Assembly (NCBI GenBank): GCA_002339015.1 | Contig: DDJC01000029.1 | Coordinates: 1 to 35,352 of the forward strand | Origin: Burkholderiales bacterium UBA1834 | GTDB taxonomy: Bacteria; Pseudomonadota; Gammaproteobacteria; Burkholderiales; Burkholderiaceae_C | Reading direction: 5' to 3' | DNA length: 35,352 nucleotides | Part shown: piece by piece, positions 15,871 through 22,386 of the stretch | Layout: each line of letters begins with the position of its first letter | Numbering within the stretch: position 1 is the stretch's first letter | Made by a program: the position numbers and the translations under genes | The notes under the pieces: model-generated | The model's database searches: none | Told to the model about the DNA's origin: nothing | The model's input: the letters and a program-made list of their open reading frames with translations, nothing else

Positions 15871-16622
15871 GACGAAGGCTCCTGTCGGTTCAGAAAGGCG
15901 CGCACGGTGGGATGGGTGTCATCGGCCGCCTTGAGATCGGCCGGCTTGCCGCGCGCGATGGGTTGTTTGCTGTCGGCATCGAGGAAGATGCCATCGTCGG
16001 CGATGGACAGCAGGCTTTCCAGTTCGTGGCTCACGATCATCACGGCGGCGCCGGTGCGGTCACGCAGGTCGGTGATGAGCTTGTCCAGGCGCACCGAGCT
16101 GATGGGGTCCAGGCCGGCGGAGGGTTCGTCCAGGAACAGGAAATCGGGCTCGCCGGCGATGGCCCGCGCCAGACCGGCGCGCTTTTTCATGCCGCCGCTG
16201 AGATCGGAGGGCAGCTTGTCGGCGGCGGCGTCCATGTCCACCCAGGATAGCAGCTCCATCGCGCGGTCGCGGCGCTCGGCGCTGCTCAGGTCGGGTGCCT
16301 TGAGTGCCAGCGGCACCAGCACATTGTCCAGCACGCTCATCGAGGTCCACAGCGCGGCGCTCTGGAACAGCACGCCGAAGCGCTGGCGCATGTGCCGCTG
16401 TGCGCTCTCGGTGGCGGCCCAGTAGTCTCCGTCGTCCACCAGCACCTGGCCTTCAGCCGGTGTCAGCAGGCCGATCATGTGCTTGAGCAGGGTGCTCTTG
16501 CCGCAGCCGCTGCCGCCCATGATGGCGAAAATGGTGCCCGACGCCACCGAGAAGTCGATGTCCTTCTGGATGAGCTTGTCGCCAAAGCGCATGGTCAGGT
16601 GCTGGACGGTGAGCTGGCTCAT
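15867..16622 (-). CDS. MlaF-like ABC transporter ATPase
   Basis: The product has 251 residues: a soluble ATPase with Walker A GGSGCGKST near 36-44, the Q-loop in MRQRFGVLFQSAALW, the ABC signature LSGGMKKRAGLARAIA near 140-155, Walker B FLFLDEPSAGLDP directly after, and the switch His in VSHELESLL. It should drive the MCE transporter together with the MlaE-like permease. It follows the permease by six bases and overlaps the MCE gene by four bases. All catalytic residues are present. Confidence 0.93.
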   Translation of the reverse strand: MSQLTVQHLTMRFGDKLIQKDIDFSVASGTIFAIMGGSGCGKSTLLKHMIGLLTPAEGQVLVDDGDYWAATESAQRHMRQRFGVLFQSAALWTSMSVLDNVLVPLALKAPDLSSAERRDRAMELLSWVDMDAAADKLPSDLSGGMKKRAGLARAIAGEPDFLFLDEPSAGLDPISSVRLDKLITDLRDRTGAAVMIVSHELESLLSIADDGIFLDADSKQPIARGKPADLKAADDTHPTVRAFLNRQEPSS

Positions 16623-16628
16623 GGGCGG

Positions 16629-17429
16629 TCAGATGTCCAGTGCGTTGGCGCACACGGCGAAGATGGCGTCCAGCGCGATCACGCCGACGATGCCGGTGAC
16701 CACGGCCTTCGTGGTGGCGCGGCCCACGCCGGCGGCATCGCGGCTGGCGGACATGCCGGCGAAGCAGCCCCCAATGGCGATCAACGCACCGAAGACCACT
16801 GTCTTGCTGATGCCCAGGGCCACATAGCTCAGCGGGCTGGCCAGCAGCGCCCTGTCGAAGTAGGCCTGAGGGTTGATGTCGAGCATGGTGGTACCGACGG
16901 CCATGCCGCCCAGCAGGCTGGCCACGCAGCCGTACACATACAGCAGGGGCATCATCATCAGCAGGGCCAGCACGCGTGGCAGCACCAGGTAGCCGATCGG
17001 ATCCAGGCCCAGCACGCGCAGGGCGTCGATCTCTTCATTGGCCTGCATGGTAGCCAGCTCGGCCGCGAACGAGGCGGCCGTGCGCCCGGAGATGACCACG
17101 GCGGTGATCACGGCGGCCATCTCGCGGGTGACGGCGATGCTGACCAGATCGGCCACGTAGATGCCCGCTCCGAACTTGACGAGCTGCACCGCCCCGACGA
17201 AGGCCAGGATGGCCCCCACCAGGGCGTTGACGATCATCACGATGGGCAGGGCCTGGGCGCTGGCTTCATTGAGCACGCGCAGCAGATCCTGTTTGCGGAA
17301 CTGCCAGCCCCTGAAGGCCCGCCCCGTGGCCAGCAGCACCTCTCCCAGGAAGGCCACGGGCTGCAGCCACGCACTCAGGCGTGACTGCAAACGTTGCTTG
17401 ATGGAAGAGGGGGCCGCCGATCCTGGCAT
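16629..17429 (-). CDS. MlaE-family ABC permease
   Basis: The product has 266 residues and about five to six membrane segments. An amphipathic start precedes the core; the block VTREMAAVITAVVISGRTAA and the cytoplasmic EIDALRVLGLDPIGYLVLPR loop, which docks with the ATPase, are diagnostic of MlaE/YrbE permeases. It forms the inner-membrane channel of the lipid transporter with the MlaF- and MlaD-like proteins. The gene starts ten bases after the stop of the outer-membrane barrel gene, which places it in the same transcript. Confidence 0.93.
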   Translation of the reverse strand: MPGSAAPSSIKQRLQSRLSAWLQPVAFLGEVLLATGRAFRGWQFRKQDLLRVLNEASAQALPIVMIVNALVGAILAFVGAVQLVKFGAGIYVADLVSIAVTREMAAVITAVVISGRTAASFAAELATMQANEEIDALRVLGLDPIGYLVLPRVLALLMMMPLLYVYGCVASLLGGMAVGTTMLDINPQAYFDRALLASPLSYVALGISKTVVFGALIAIGGCFAGMSASRDAAGVGRATTKAVVTGIVGVIALDAIFAVCANALDI

Positions 17430-17438
17430 GGCCCTATT

Positions 17439-18281
17439 TTAGAAGCGCAGGCGGAGGTACACGGCGGGGCCGTCGAACTCCAGGCGCACGCGGGCGGTGG
17501 CCGCGTCGTCTTTCTGCTTGAGGCGGATGCGGGTGGAGGCGTACTCCGCGCCGATACCGACGTTCTTCCAGGGGAACCATTCGGCACCGATGGCGGCGTT
17601 GGTGATGGTGCCCGACAGGTCGCTGCCGTTCTTGCGCACGCCGGACAGGTCGGCGTAGATGCGCACCTGGTCGGACACCTTGCTGCGCCAGCCCAGGGTC
17701 ACCAGCGGTGCCCAGCCGGAATCGTCGTAGCGCTGGATGGTGTTGTAGGTCAGCGGGCCGACACCGACGGCCGCGTTGAGCGTGGCGTCGAGCTTGTAGT
17801 ACGCGGCGCCCAGGCCAAGGCCGAAGACGTGGTTGTTGTCGGCATCGCCGAACCACCAGCGGTACGAGAAGTTGCCGACGTCCAGTGTGGTGTCGGAGGC
17901 GATGCGGCCGGCGGCGGTGTAGTTCACGCCTTCGAACGTGAAGGGCTCGCTGATGCCGCGCGAGCTCTTGTCGTTGATGCGGAAGTAATCCACCGAGAAG
18001 CCCTGGCTGTCCATGATCAGCCAGTCCAGCTTGGCGCGCTGCACGGTCTTGTCGCCCGACAAGATCTGCTGGTCACCCGTGTCGACGTTGTTGCCCGGAT
18101 CACGCACGGAGGCGTAGCCCTTGATGTCGGCCTGGAAGCCGCCCAGCCAGATGCTGACACGGTCCAGTGCCGGCGAGGGCTCGGCGCGCGCGACGCGGGG
18201 TGCCAGGCTCCACATGGCCGTGGCGGCGATGACAGCGGTGGTGAAGATGAATTTCTGATTTTTGTTCACGGTGGGCCTCAT
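17439..18281 (-). CDS. Small outer-membrane beta-barrel protein
   Basis: The product has 280 residues. The start MRPTVNKNQKFIFTTAVIAA overlaps the ferritin-like stop by four bases (ATGA) and opens a signal peptide cleaved near RVARA-EPSP. The mature chain of about 247 residues has alternating amphipathic strands with aromatic girdles, such as NFSYRWWFGDADNNHVFGLG and GIGAEYASTRIRLKQ, and ends in a terminal Phe (YLRLRF), the signal for outer-membrane barrel insertion. About eight to ten strands are likely. It resembles no named porin I know. Its place between a ferritin-like gene and the MCE operon makes it a candidate outer-membrane partner of that lipid transporter. Confidence 0.8.
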   Translation of the reverse strand: MRPTVNKNQKFIFTTAVIAATAMWSLAPRVARAEPSPALDRVSIWLGGFQADIKGYASVRDPGNNVDTGDQQILSGDKTVQRAKLDWLIMDSQGFSVDYFRINDKSSRGISEPFTFEGVNYTAAGRIASDTTLDVGNFSYRWWFGDADNNHVFGLGLGAAYYKLDATLNAAVGVGPLTYNTIQRYDDSGWAPLVTLGWRSKVSDQVRIYADLSGVRKNGSDLSGTITNAAIGAEWFPWKNVGIGAEYASTRIRLKQKDDAATARVRLEFDGPAVYLRLRF

Positions 18282-18859
18282 TCGAGCATGTCCTTGAGTT
18301 CGTCTGCGTGTTCCTCCTCGACGCTGAGGATGGATTCCAGCATGCGTCGGGTGGTGGGATCCTTGTCGCCGATCAGGGCGATCATCTGGCGGTAGCTTTC
18401 GATGGCGACGCGTTCGGCCACGAGGTTGGCACGCACCATGGCCTTGAGGTCCGTGGAGGTGTCGTACTCGGCGTGGCTGCGCTCCAGGATGCCCACCGGA
18501 TTGAAGTCCGGTTCGCCGCCGAGCTGGATGATGCGTTCGGCGATCTGGTCGGCGTGGCCGGCCTCTTCGTTGGCATGCACCATGAATTCTTCGGCGATCT
18601 TGGGCGAGGCCAGGCCGTGCGCGGTGAAGTGGTGGCGCTTGTAGCGCAGCACGCACACCAGCTCGGTGGCCAGGGCACCGTTGAGCAGGCGCACGATCTC
18701 GTCGCGCCAGGGGCCGTAGCTGGGCGTCACGGCGCCGTCGTCCAGGCTCTGGCGGGCCGCTTCGATGGCGTCCTCGTCCAGAGACAGGGAGTGCAGTGCG
18801 TCATCGGCGTGGGGGCTGCCACGCGGCGCGCTGCCGTTCTGAGGGGCTGGGTGAGACAT
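18278..18859 (-). CDS. Ferritin-like diiron protein, bacterioferritin-type
   Basis: The product has 193 residues. An unstructured start of about 45 residues precedes a four-helix ferritin-like bundle: LLNGALATELVCVLRYKRHH (helix A with a metal-ligand Glu), EEFMVHANEEAGHADQIAER (Glu-x-x-His pair), MVRANLVAERVAIESYRQMI (second Glu), and SILSVEEEHADELKDML (final Glu-x-x-His). All ligands for a carboxylate-bridged di-iron site are present. Such proteins oxidise and store iron or protect DNA from peroxide. The gene is first of the six-gene run that continues with the outer-membrane barrel and the MCE transporter, so it may share their regulation; the functional link is unknown. Confidence 0.85.
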   Translation of the reverse strand: MSHPAPQNGSAPRGSPHADDALHSLSLDEDAIEAARQSLDDGAVTPSYGPWRDEIVRLLNGALATELVCVLRYKRHHFTAHGLASPKIAEEFMVHANEEAGHADQIAERIIQLGGEPDFNPVGILERSHAEYDTSTDLKAMVRANLVAERVAIESYRQMIALIGDKDPTTRRMLESILSVEEEHADELKDMLE

Positions 18860-18888
18860 CTCACGCTCCTGATGGTTGTCTGCTGGGT

Positions 18889-18902
18889 GCCGGCATGCCG
18901 GC
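18889..18902. promoter_or_regulatory. Perfect 14-bp palindrome upstream of the ferritin-like gene
   Basis: GCCGGCATGCCGGC is a perfect palindrome 30 bases upstream of the ferritin-like start and 54 bases downstream of the CsbD stop. There is no T-run on either side, so it is more likely a protein-binding site than an intrinsic terminator, though a short GC-rich palindrome can occur by chance in such DNA. Confidence 0.35.
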
Positions 18903-18955
18903 GCAAGGGGATGGATGCAGGGCCGGGGGACGGTCGGCCGCGCATCCTCCCGGGG

Positions 18956-19156
18956 TCAGTGGTAGGTGGAGGTCCAGCTGTCAACCTGGCGCTCGGCCTC
19001 GTCCTTGGCGATGCCGTAACGTTCCTGCAGGCGGCCGACGAGTTGCTCGCGACGGCCTTCGATCTGGTCGAAGTCGTCATCGGTCAGCTTGCCCCACTGC
19101 TCCTGCACCTTGCCCTTGAGTTGCTTCCAATTGCCTTGCACGCGATCCCAGTTCAT
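18956..19156 (-). CDS. CsbD-family stress protein
   Basis: The product has 66 residues starting MNWDRVQGNWKQLKGKVQEQ, with GKLTDDDFDQIEGRREQLVG and a C-terminal RYGIAKDEAERQVDSW, the full CsbD-like pattern of a small, charged, helical protein. CsbD proteins are induced in general stress (sigma-B controlled in Bacillus, RpoS-linked in some proteobacteria); the mechanism is unknown. A GAAAGGATT ribosome site precedes the ATG at 19156. It lies upstream of the ferritin-like gene on the same strand with 96 bases between, and could be co-transcribed. Confidence 0.9.
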   Translation of the reverse strand: MNWDRVQGNWKQLKGKVQEQWGKLTDDDFDQIEGRREQLVGRLQERYGIAKDEAERQVDSWTSTYH

Positions 19157-19440
19157 GGCGAATCCTTTCGATGAATGATGTCGGGGGAGGAGCGCTCACT
19201 GTTGCTGATTTGCATGTCAGCGTCATCAGACGAGCGTTTGATCGGACTGTAGGAACACGCCTGCGCACCGTCTGTAGTCAAGTGATGAAGCTGGCGTCAG
19301 CAAGCGCTGACGTGCTGTTACGTAACAAGCGGTATGCGTCATGTCGTCAGAGGCCGCTGACACGGCTTTCGGCAACGGCCTCTGCGCAAGAGTTCGGCTT
19401 TGAGGGACGATTCTGCCCAACGAGTAGGAAGGACACCACC
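19157..19440. promoter_or_regulatory. Divergent intergenic region with several palindromes
   Basis: No convincing gene is present between the CsbD start and the start at 19441. CGTCAGC at 19295-19301 and GCTGACG at 19306-19312 form a 7-bp inverted repeat, and GTTACGTAAC at 19317-19326 is a perfect 10-bp palindrome right after it. The string TGACG/CGTCA recurs several times. The cluster looks like an operator region controlling one or both divergent genes; the regulator is unknown. Confidence 0.45.
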
Positions 19441-19767
19441 ATGAGCGCACCCACCTGGACCCTGAAGACGACGGTCAGCAAGCCCGACGACGATGCGTCG
19501 CTCATGCCGTATATGTTCTATACCGTGCTGCTGGCTCTCTGGATCGTGCTGCTGGCCGTGTTCTACGGCGTGATGCAGGACGCCGTGCACAGCGCCGAGA
19601 AGCGCCTGCGCGATGCCAATGATCGGGAGATCGCATTCAGCCGCTGCGACTGGAAGATCGGAAGCCAGGCTCGTGCAGCGTGCCGTGCGGCGCTGGCCTC
19701 GCAGCAGGCGGAACTGCCCAGCTTGTCGTCGGACATCGAGCCTTCGCTGAATCTGGCCTACCGCTGA
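19441..19767 (+). CDS. Small single-pass membrane protein of unknown function
   Basis: The product has 108 residues: a polar start of about 22 residues, one strong membrane helix (YMFYTVLLALWIVLLAVFYG, about 24-43), then a charged helix containing HSAEKRLRDANDREIAF and two Cys (SRCDWKIGSQARAACRAAL) that could form a disulfide. The ATG at 19441 has an AGGAAGGA site. I recognise no family. The C-terminal domain probably lies in the periplasm, judged from its Cys pair and the charge distribution. It is convergent with mtgA, with 17 bases between stops. Confidence 0.6.
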   Translation: MSAPTWTLKTTVSKPDDDASLMPYMFYTVLLALWIVLLAVFYGVMQDAVHSAEKRLRDANDREIAFSRCDWKIGSQARAACRAALASQQAELPSLSSDIEPSLNLAYR

Positions 19768-19784
19768 GCGCGGCAGGCCCCGGC

Positions 19785-20600
19785 TCAGGGCAGTTCGACG
19801 GCGCGCAGGCGCGCGGCGATCATGTTCGAGCGCACCCGCAGGTAGCCCGAGCCCGGGTTCTGCTCGAATCGCTTGGGGGCTGGCAGCATCACCGCCAGGC
19901 GTGCAGCCTGCTGCGGGCTGAGTTGCGAGGACGGGATGTGGAAGTAGTGGCGTGAGGCGGCTTCGACCCCGAACACCCCTTCGCCCCATTCCACGTTGTT
20001 GAGGTAGATCTCGAGGATGCGCTCCTTGCCGAGCAAGCCCTCCAGCATGAAGGTGAGGGCGAACTCCTGCCCCTTGCGCAGGAAGCTGCGCTCGCTGGAG
20101 AGGAACAGGTTCTTGGCCAACTGCTGCGTGATGGTAGAGCCACCGATCACCTTGGGCGTGGCGTTGAGAGCCGAGGGCATCTCGGGCGCGGGGCGTCCGC
20201 GGGCCTGGGCCCGCTTCACGGCCCGCTGGTAGCGCTCCATGGCCTTCTGCTTCTGGCTGTCCAGGCGCTGCTGGGCCTTGCTGTTCTTCTCCCAGGCCTT
20301 TTCCAGCGCTTCCCATTCCACGCCGCTGTGGTCGACGAAGCCGGCGTCTTCCGAGGCAATCACGGCGCGCTTGATCCAGGGGCTGATGTCTGCATAGGGG
20401 CGCCAGCTCTGCGACCACAGGATCTGGCCGTTGTCCCGCAGCAGCCGTGCCATTTCGCTGCGCTGAAAGGCGGTGGACTGAGGAGCGCTCACAGCCATCA
20501 GGCCGATGCGCGCGGCGAAGAACAGCTGCAGGCACAGGCCCGACAGCACCAGCAGGGCCAGGAGGCGCCAGGCCTGCTTGCGCCAGACGGCGCCCTTCAC
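19785..20600 (-). CDS. mtgA: Monofunctional biosynthetic peptidoglycan transglycosylase
   Basis: The product has 271 residues from a GTG at 20600 that overlaps the aroE stop by four bases. One membrane helix (about 11-35) is followed by a glycosyltransferase-51 domain: catalytic Glu84 in ASEDAGFVDHSG, GGSTITQQLAKNLFL at 153-167, RKGQEFALTFMLEGLLGKER with the second catalytic Glu, and ILEIYLNNVEWGEGVFGVEA. The enzyme polymerises lipid II into glycan strands at the outer face of the inner membrane. An extra charged stretch of about 40 residues at 107-150, rich in Lys, Gln and Arg, separates the first two motifs, where I expect only a short linker in typical MtgA proteins. Confidence 0.93.
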   Translation of the reverse strand: MKGAVWRKQAWRLLALLVLSGLCLQLFFAARIGLMAVSAPQSTAFQRSEMARLLRDNGQILWSQSWRPYADISPWIKRAVIASEDAGFVDHSGVEWEALEKAWEKNSKAQQRLDSQKQKAMERYQRAVKRAQARGRPAPEMPSALNATPKVIGGSTITQQLAKNLFLSSERSFLRKGQEFALTFMLEGLLGKERILEIYLNNVEWGEGVFGVEAASRHYFHIPSSQLSPQQAARLAVMLPAPKRFEQNPGSGYLRVRSNMIAARLRAVELP

Positions 20601-21481
20601 TTGGCGGCCTCGGGCTTGTGCGCTGCGGGAGCGTCCACCTCCGCGCGCAGCAGGGCCAGCACCGGGGCGGTGTCCGGGCGCACGCCGCGCCACAGGTGGA
20701 AGCTCTCGGCCGCCTGCTCGACCAGCATGCCCAGACCGTCGCGCGCGGTCGCGCCCTGGGCGGTGGCCCAGTCCAGGAAGGGGCGTGCGGCGGGGCCGTA
20801 CATCATGTCCAAGGCCAGCGCACCGGGTTTGAGGGCCTGCGGGCCCACGGGCACCTCGCCGCCGCCCAGGCTGGCCGCTGTGCCATTGATCAGCACGTCG
20901 AAATGGTCGCCTACGTCAGCCAGGGCGCAGGCCCGCAAGGGCACACTATGCTGGGCGGCCCAGGCCTGGTGCCGATCCGCCAGGGCACGGGCCTTGTCCA
21001 CCGTGCGGTTGGCCAGCACCAGCTCGGCCGGGCGCTGTTCGATCAGCGGCCCCAGCACGCCGGCACTGGCGCCGCCGGCACCCAGCAGCAGCACGCGCCG
21101 GCCCTGCAGCGGCACGCCGGCGTTGACGGTGATGTCACGCACCAGCCCGACGCCATCGGTGTTGTCGGCCAGCCAGCCGCCTTGAGCTGCGTCGTCGAAG
21201 CGCAGGGTGTTGGCGGCCTGGGCCAGCACCGCGCGTGGCGTGTGGCGCGCGGCCATCTCGAAGGCCTCGAACTTGAACGGCACGGTCACGTTGCAGCCGC
21301 CCGCGCCCTGCGCGACGAAGGCGCTCAGCGTGGGCTTGAAGCTGTCCAGCGGGCACAGCAGGCGACCATAGTCGATGGTCTGTCGCGTCTGCTCGGCGAA
21401 CAGGGCGTGGATACGGGGCGAGCGGCTGTGGGCGACCGGGTTGCCGGCCACGGCGTAGCGCGTGACGTGGGGGGCGTTCAT
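20597..21481 (-). CDS. aroE: Shikimate dehydrogenase
   Basis: The product has 294 residues. It reduces 3-dehydroshikimate to shikimate with NADPH in aromatic amino-acid synthesis. The substrate domain has GNPVAHSRSPRIHALFAEQ, GGCNVTVPFK with catalytic Lys70, and ADNTDGVG with the partner Asp106. The Rossmann domain has LLLGAGGASAG for the dinucleotide, NRTVDKARAL for the NADP phosphate, and a final GLGMLVEQAAESFHLW that closes the site. The length is slightly above the usual 270-280 owing to an Ala-rich C-terminal tail. The ATG overlaps the stop of the TonB-like gene, and the stop overlaps the mtgA start, so the three genes are translationally coupled. Confidence 0.96.
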   Translation of the reverse strand: MNAPHVTRYAVAGNPVAHSRSPRIHALFAEQTRQTIDYGRLLCPLDSFKPTLSAFVAQGAGGCNVTVPFKFEAFEMAARHTPRAVLAQAANTLRFDDAAQGGWLADNTDGVGLVRDITVNAGVPLQGRRVLLLGAGGASAGVLGPLIEQRPAELVLANRTVDKARALADRHQAWAAQHSVPLRACALADVGDHFDVLINGTAASLGGGEVPVGPQALKPGALALDMMYGPAARPFLDWATAQGATARDGLGMLVEQAAESFHLWRGVRPDTAPVLALLRAEVDAPAAHKPEAAK

Positions 21482-22353
21482 GGGGAGGCGGTGGTGGTGG
21501 CTTCCATGCCGGCTTCGCGGGTGAACCGGAAGCGTGAGGAGATCAGCAGCAGGTCATGGCCGGCGCGGACATCCTCAGGCACCACGCCGAAGGGGCCGGC
21601 ATTGCGCACGATGGCGGCGACCCGCCGGTCCAGGCGCTTGTTGCCCGAACTGCGCGTGACGATGGCGTCGACCACCTGGCCCTGGCGGTTCAGCCAGACC
21701 TCCATCACCAGGTCGCCATAGAGCTTGCGGCCGTTCTCGGTGGGGAAATTGGTGGTGCCGGCGCGTTCGACCAGGGTGCGGAACTGGCTGTAGTACAGCG
21801 CGTCGGCCGATTTGAGGGTGGCCGGGCTCAGGTAGCGCTTCTTGGGGCGGGCGTTCTCTTCGCGGATGCGCTTGTCGATCTCGGCCAGCAACTCGGTCAG
21901 CTGGCGGCGCTTCTCGCGGTCGGCATGGTTTTCATTGGCTTCTTGTGGCGCGCGCGGCTGGGGAGGCGGCAGCGCGGCCAGTTCGTCGCGGATCTGGGTG
22001 AGCAGGCGCTGCTGCTCGAGCTGCATGTTCTCGATCATGCGGCGCTCGGCGTCCAGCGAATCGCCCAGCTCGCTCTGCGGCGAGGGCGGCAGCGGCGAGG
22101 TGGCACGGCCCTTGTCGGCATCGCCGCCGCCGGCCAGGTTGGCCTGGGCCAGCGCCTGGGCCTTGTCGGGCTTTTGCTCGCTGGCGGCGTTGACCAGGAT
22201 CACCTCCAGCGGCGTGTCCTTGAAGACGCGGTTGAAGCCTTCCGGGTCCACGAAGCGCACCGTCAACAGGCCTGCGTGCAGGGCCACGGACACCGCCAGC
22301 GTCTTTTGCAGCAGGCTGAGGTGACCGAGTGCAGACAGGAGCTTGTTGGGCAT
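21478..22353 (-). CDS. TonB C-terminal-domain energy-transducer-like protein
   Basis: The product has 291 residues with one N-terminal membrane helix (about 17-35, LAVSVALHAGLLTVRF), a conserved LEVILVNA block after it, a long charged, Pro- and Gln-rich periplasmic spacer (about 55-175, with a coiled-coil-like stretch ERRMIENMQLEQQRLLTQIR) and a TonB-type C-terminal domain (about 195-285) with GDLVMEVWLNRQGQVVDAIV and SSGNKRLDRRVAAIVRNAGP. It should span the periplasm, but no ExbB/ExbD genes or receptor lie nearby. Proteins of this type are common upstream of aroE in Burkholderiales, so the setting is standard. The stop overlaps the aroE start, and the RNB gene ends 33 bases upstream. Confidence 0.85.
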   Translation of the reverse strand: MPNKLLSALGHLSLLQKTLAVSVALHAGLLTVRFVDPEGFNRVFKDTPLEVILVNAASEQKPDKAQALAQANLAGGGDADKGRATSPLPPSPQSELGDSLDAERRMIENMQLEQQRLLTQIRDELAALPPPQPRAPQEANENHADREKRRQLTELLAEIDKRIREENARPKKRYLSPATLKSADALYYSQFRTLVERAGTTNFPTENGRKLYGDLVMEVWLNRQGQVVDAIVTRSSGNKRLDRRVAAIVRNAGPFGVVPEDVRAGHDLLLISSRFRFTREAGMEATTTASP

Positions 22354-22386
22354 GGCGTCCGTGAAAGGCGGCGGAAAGGCGAAGGA

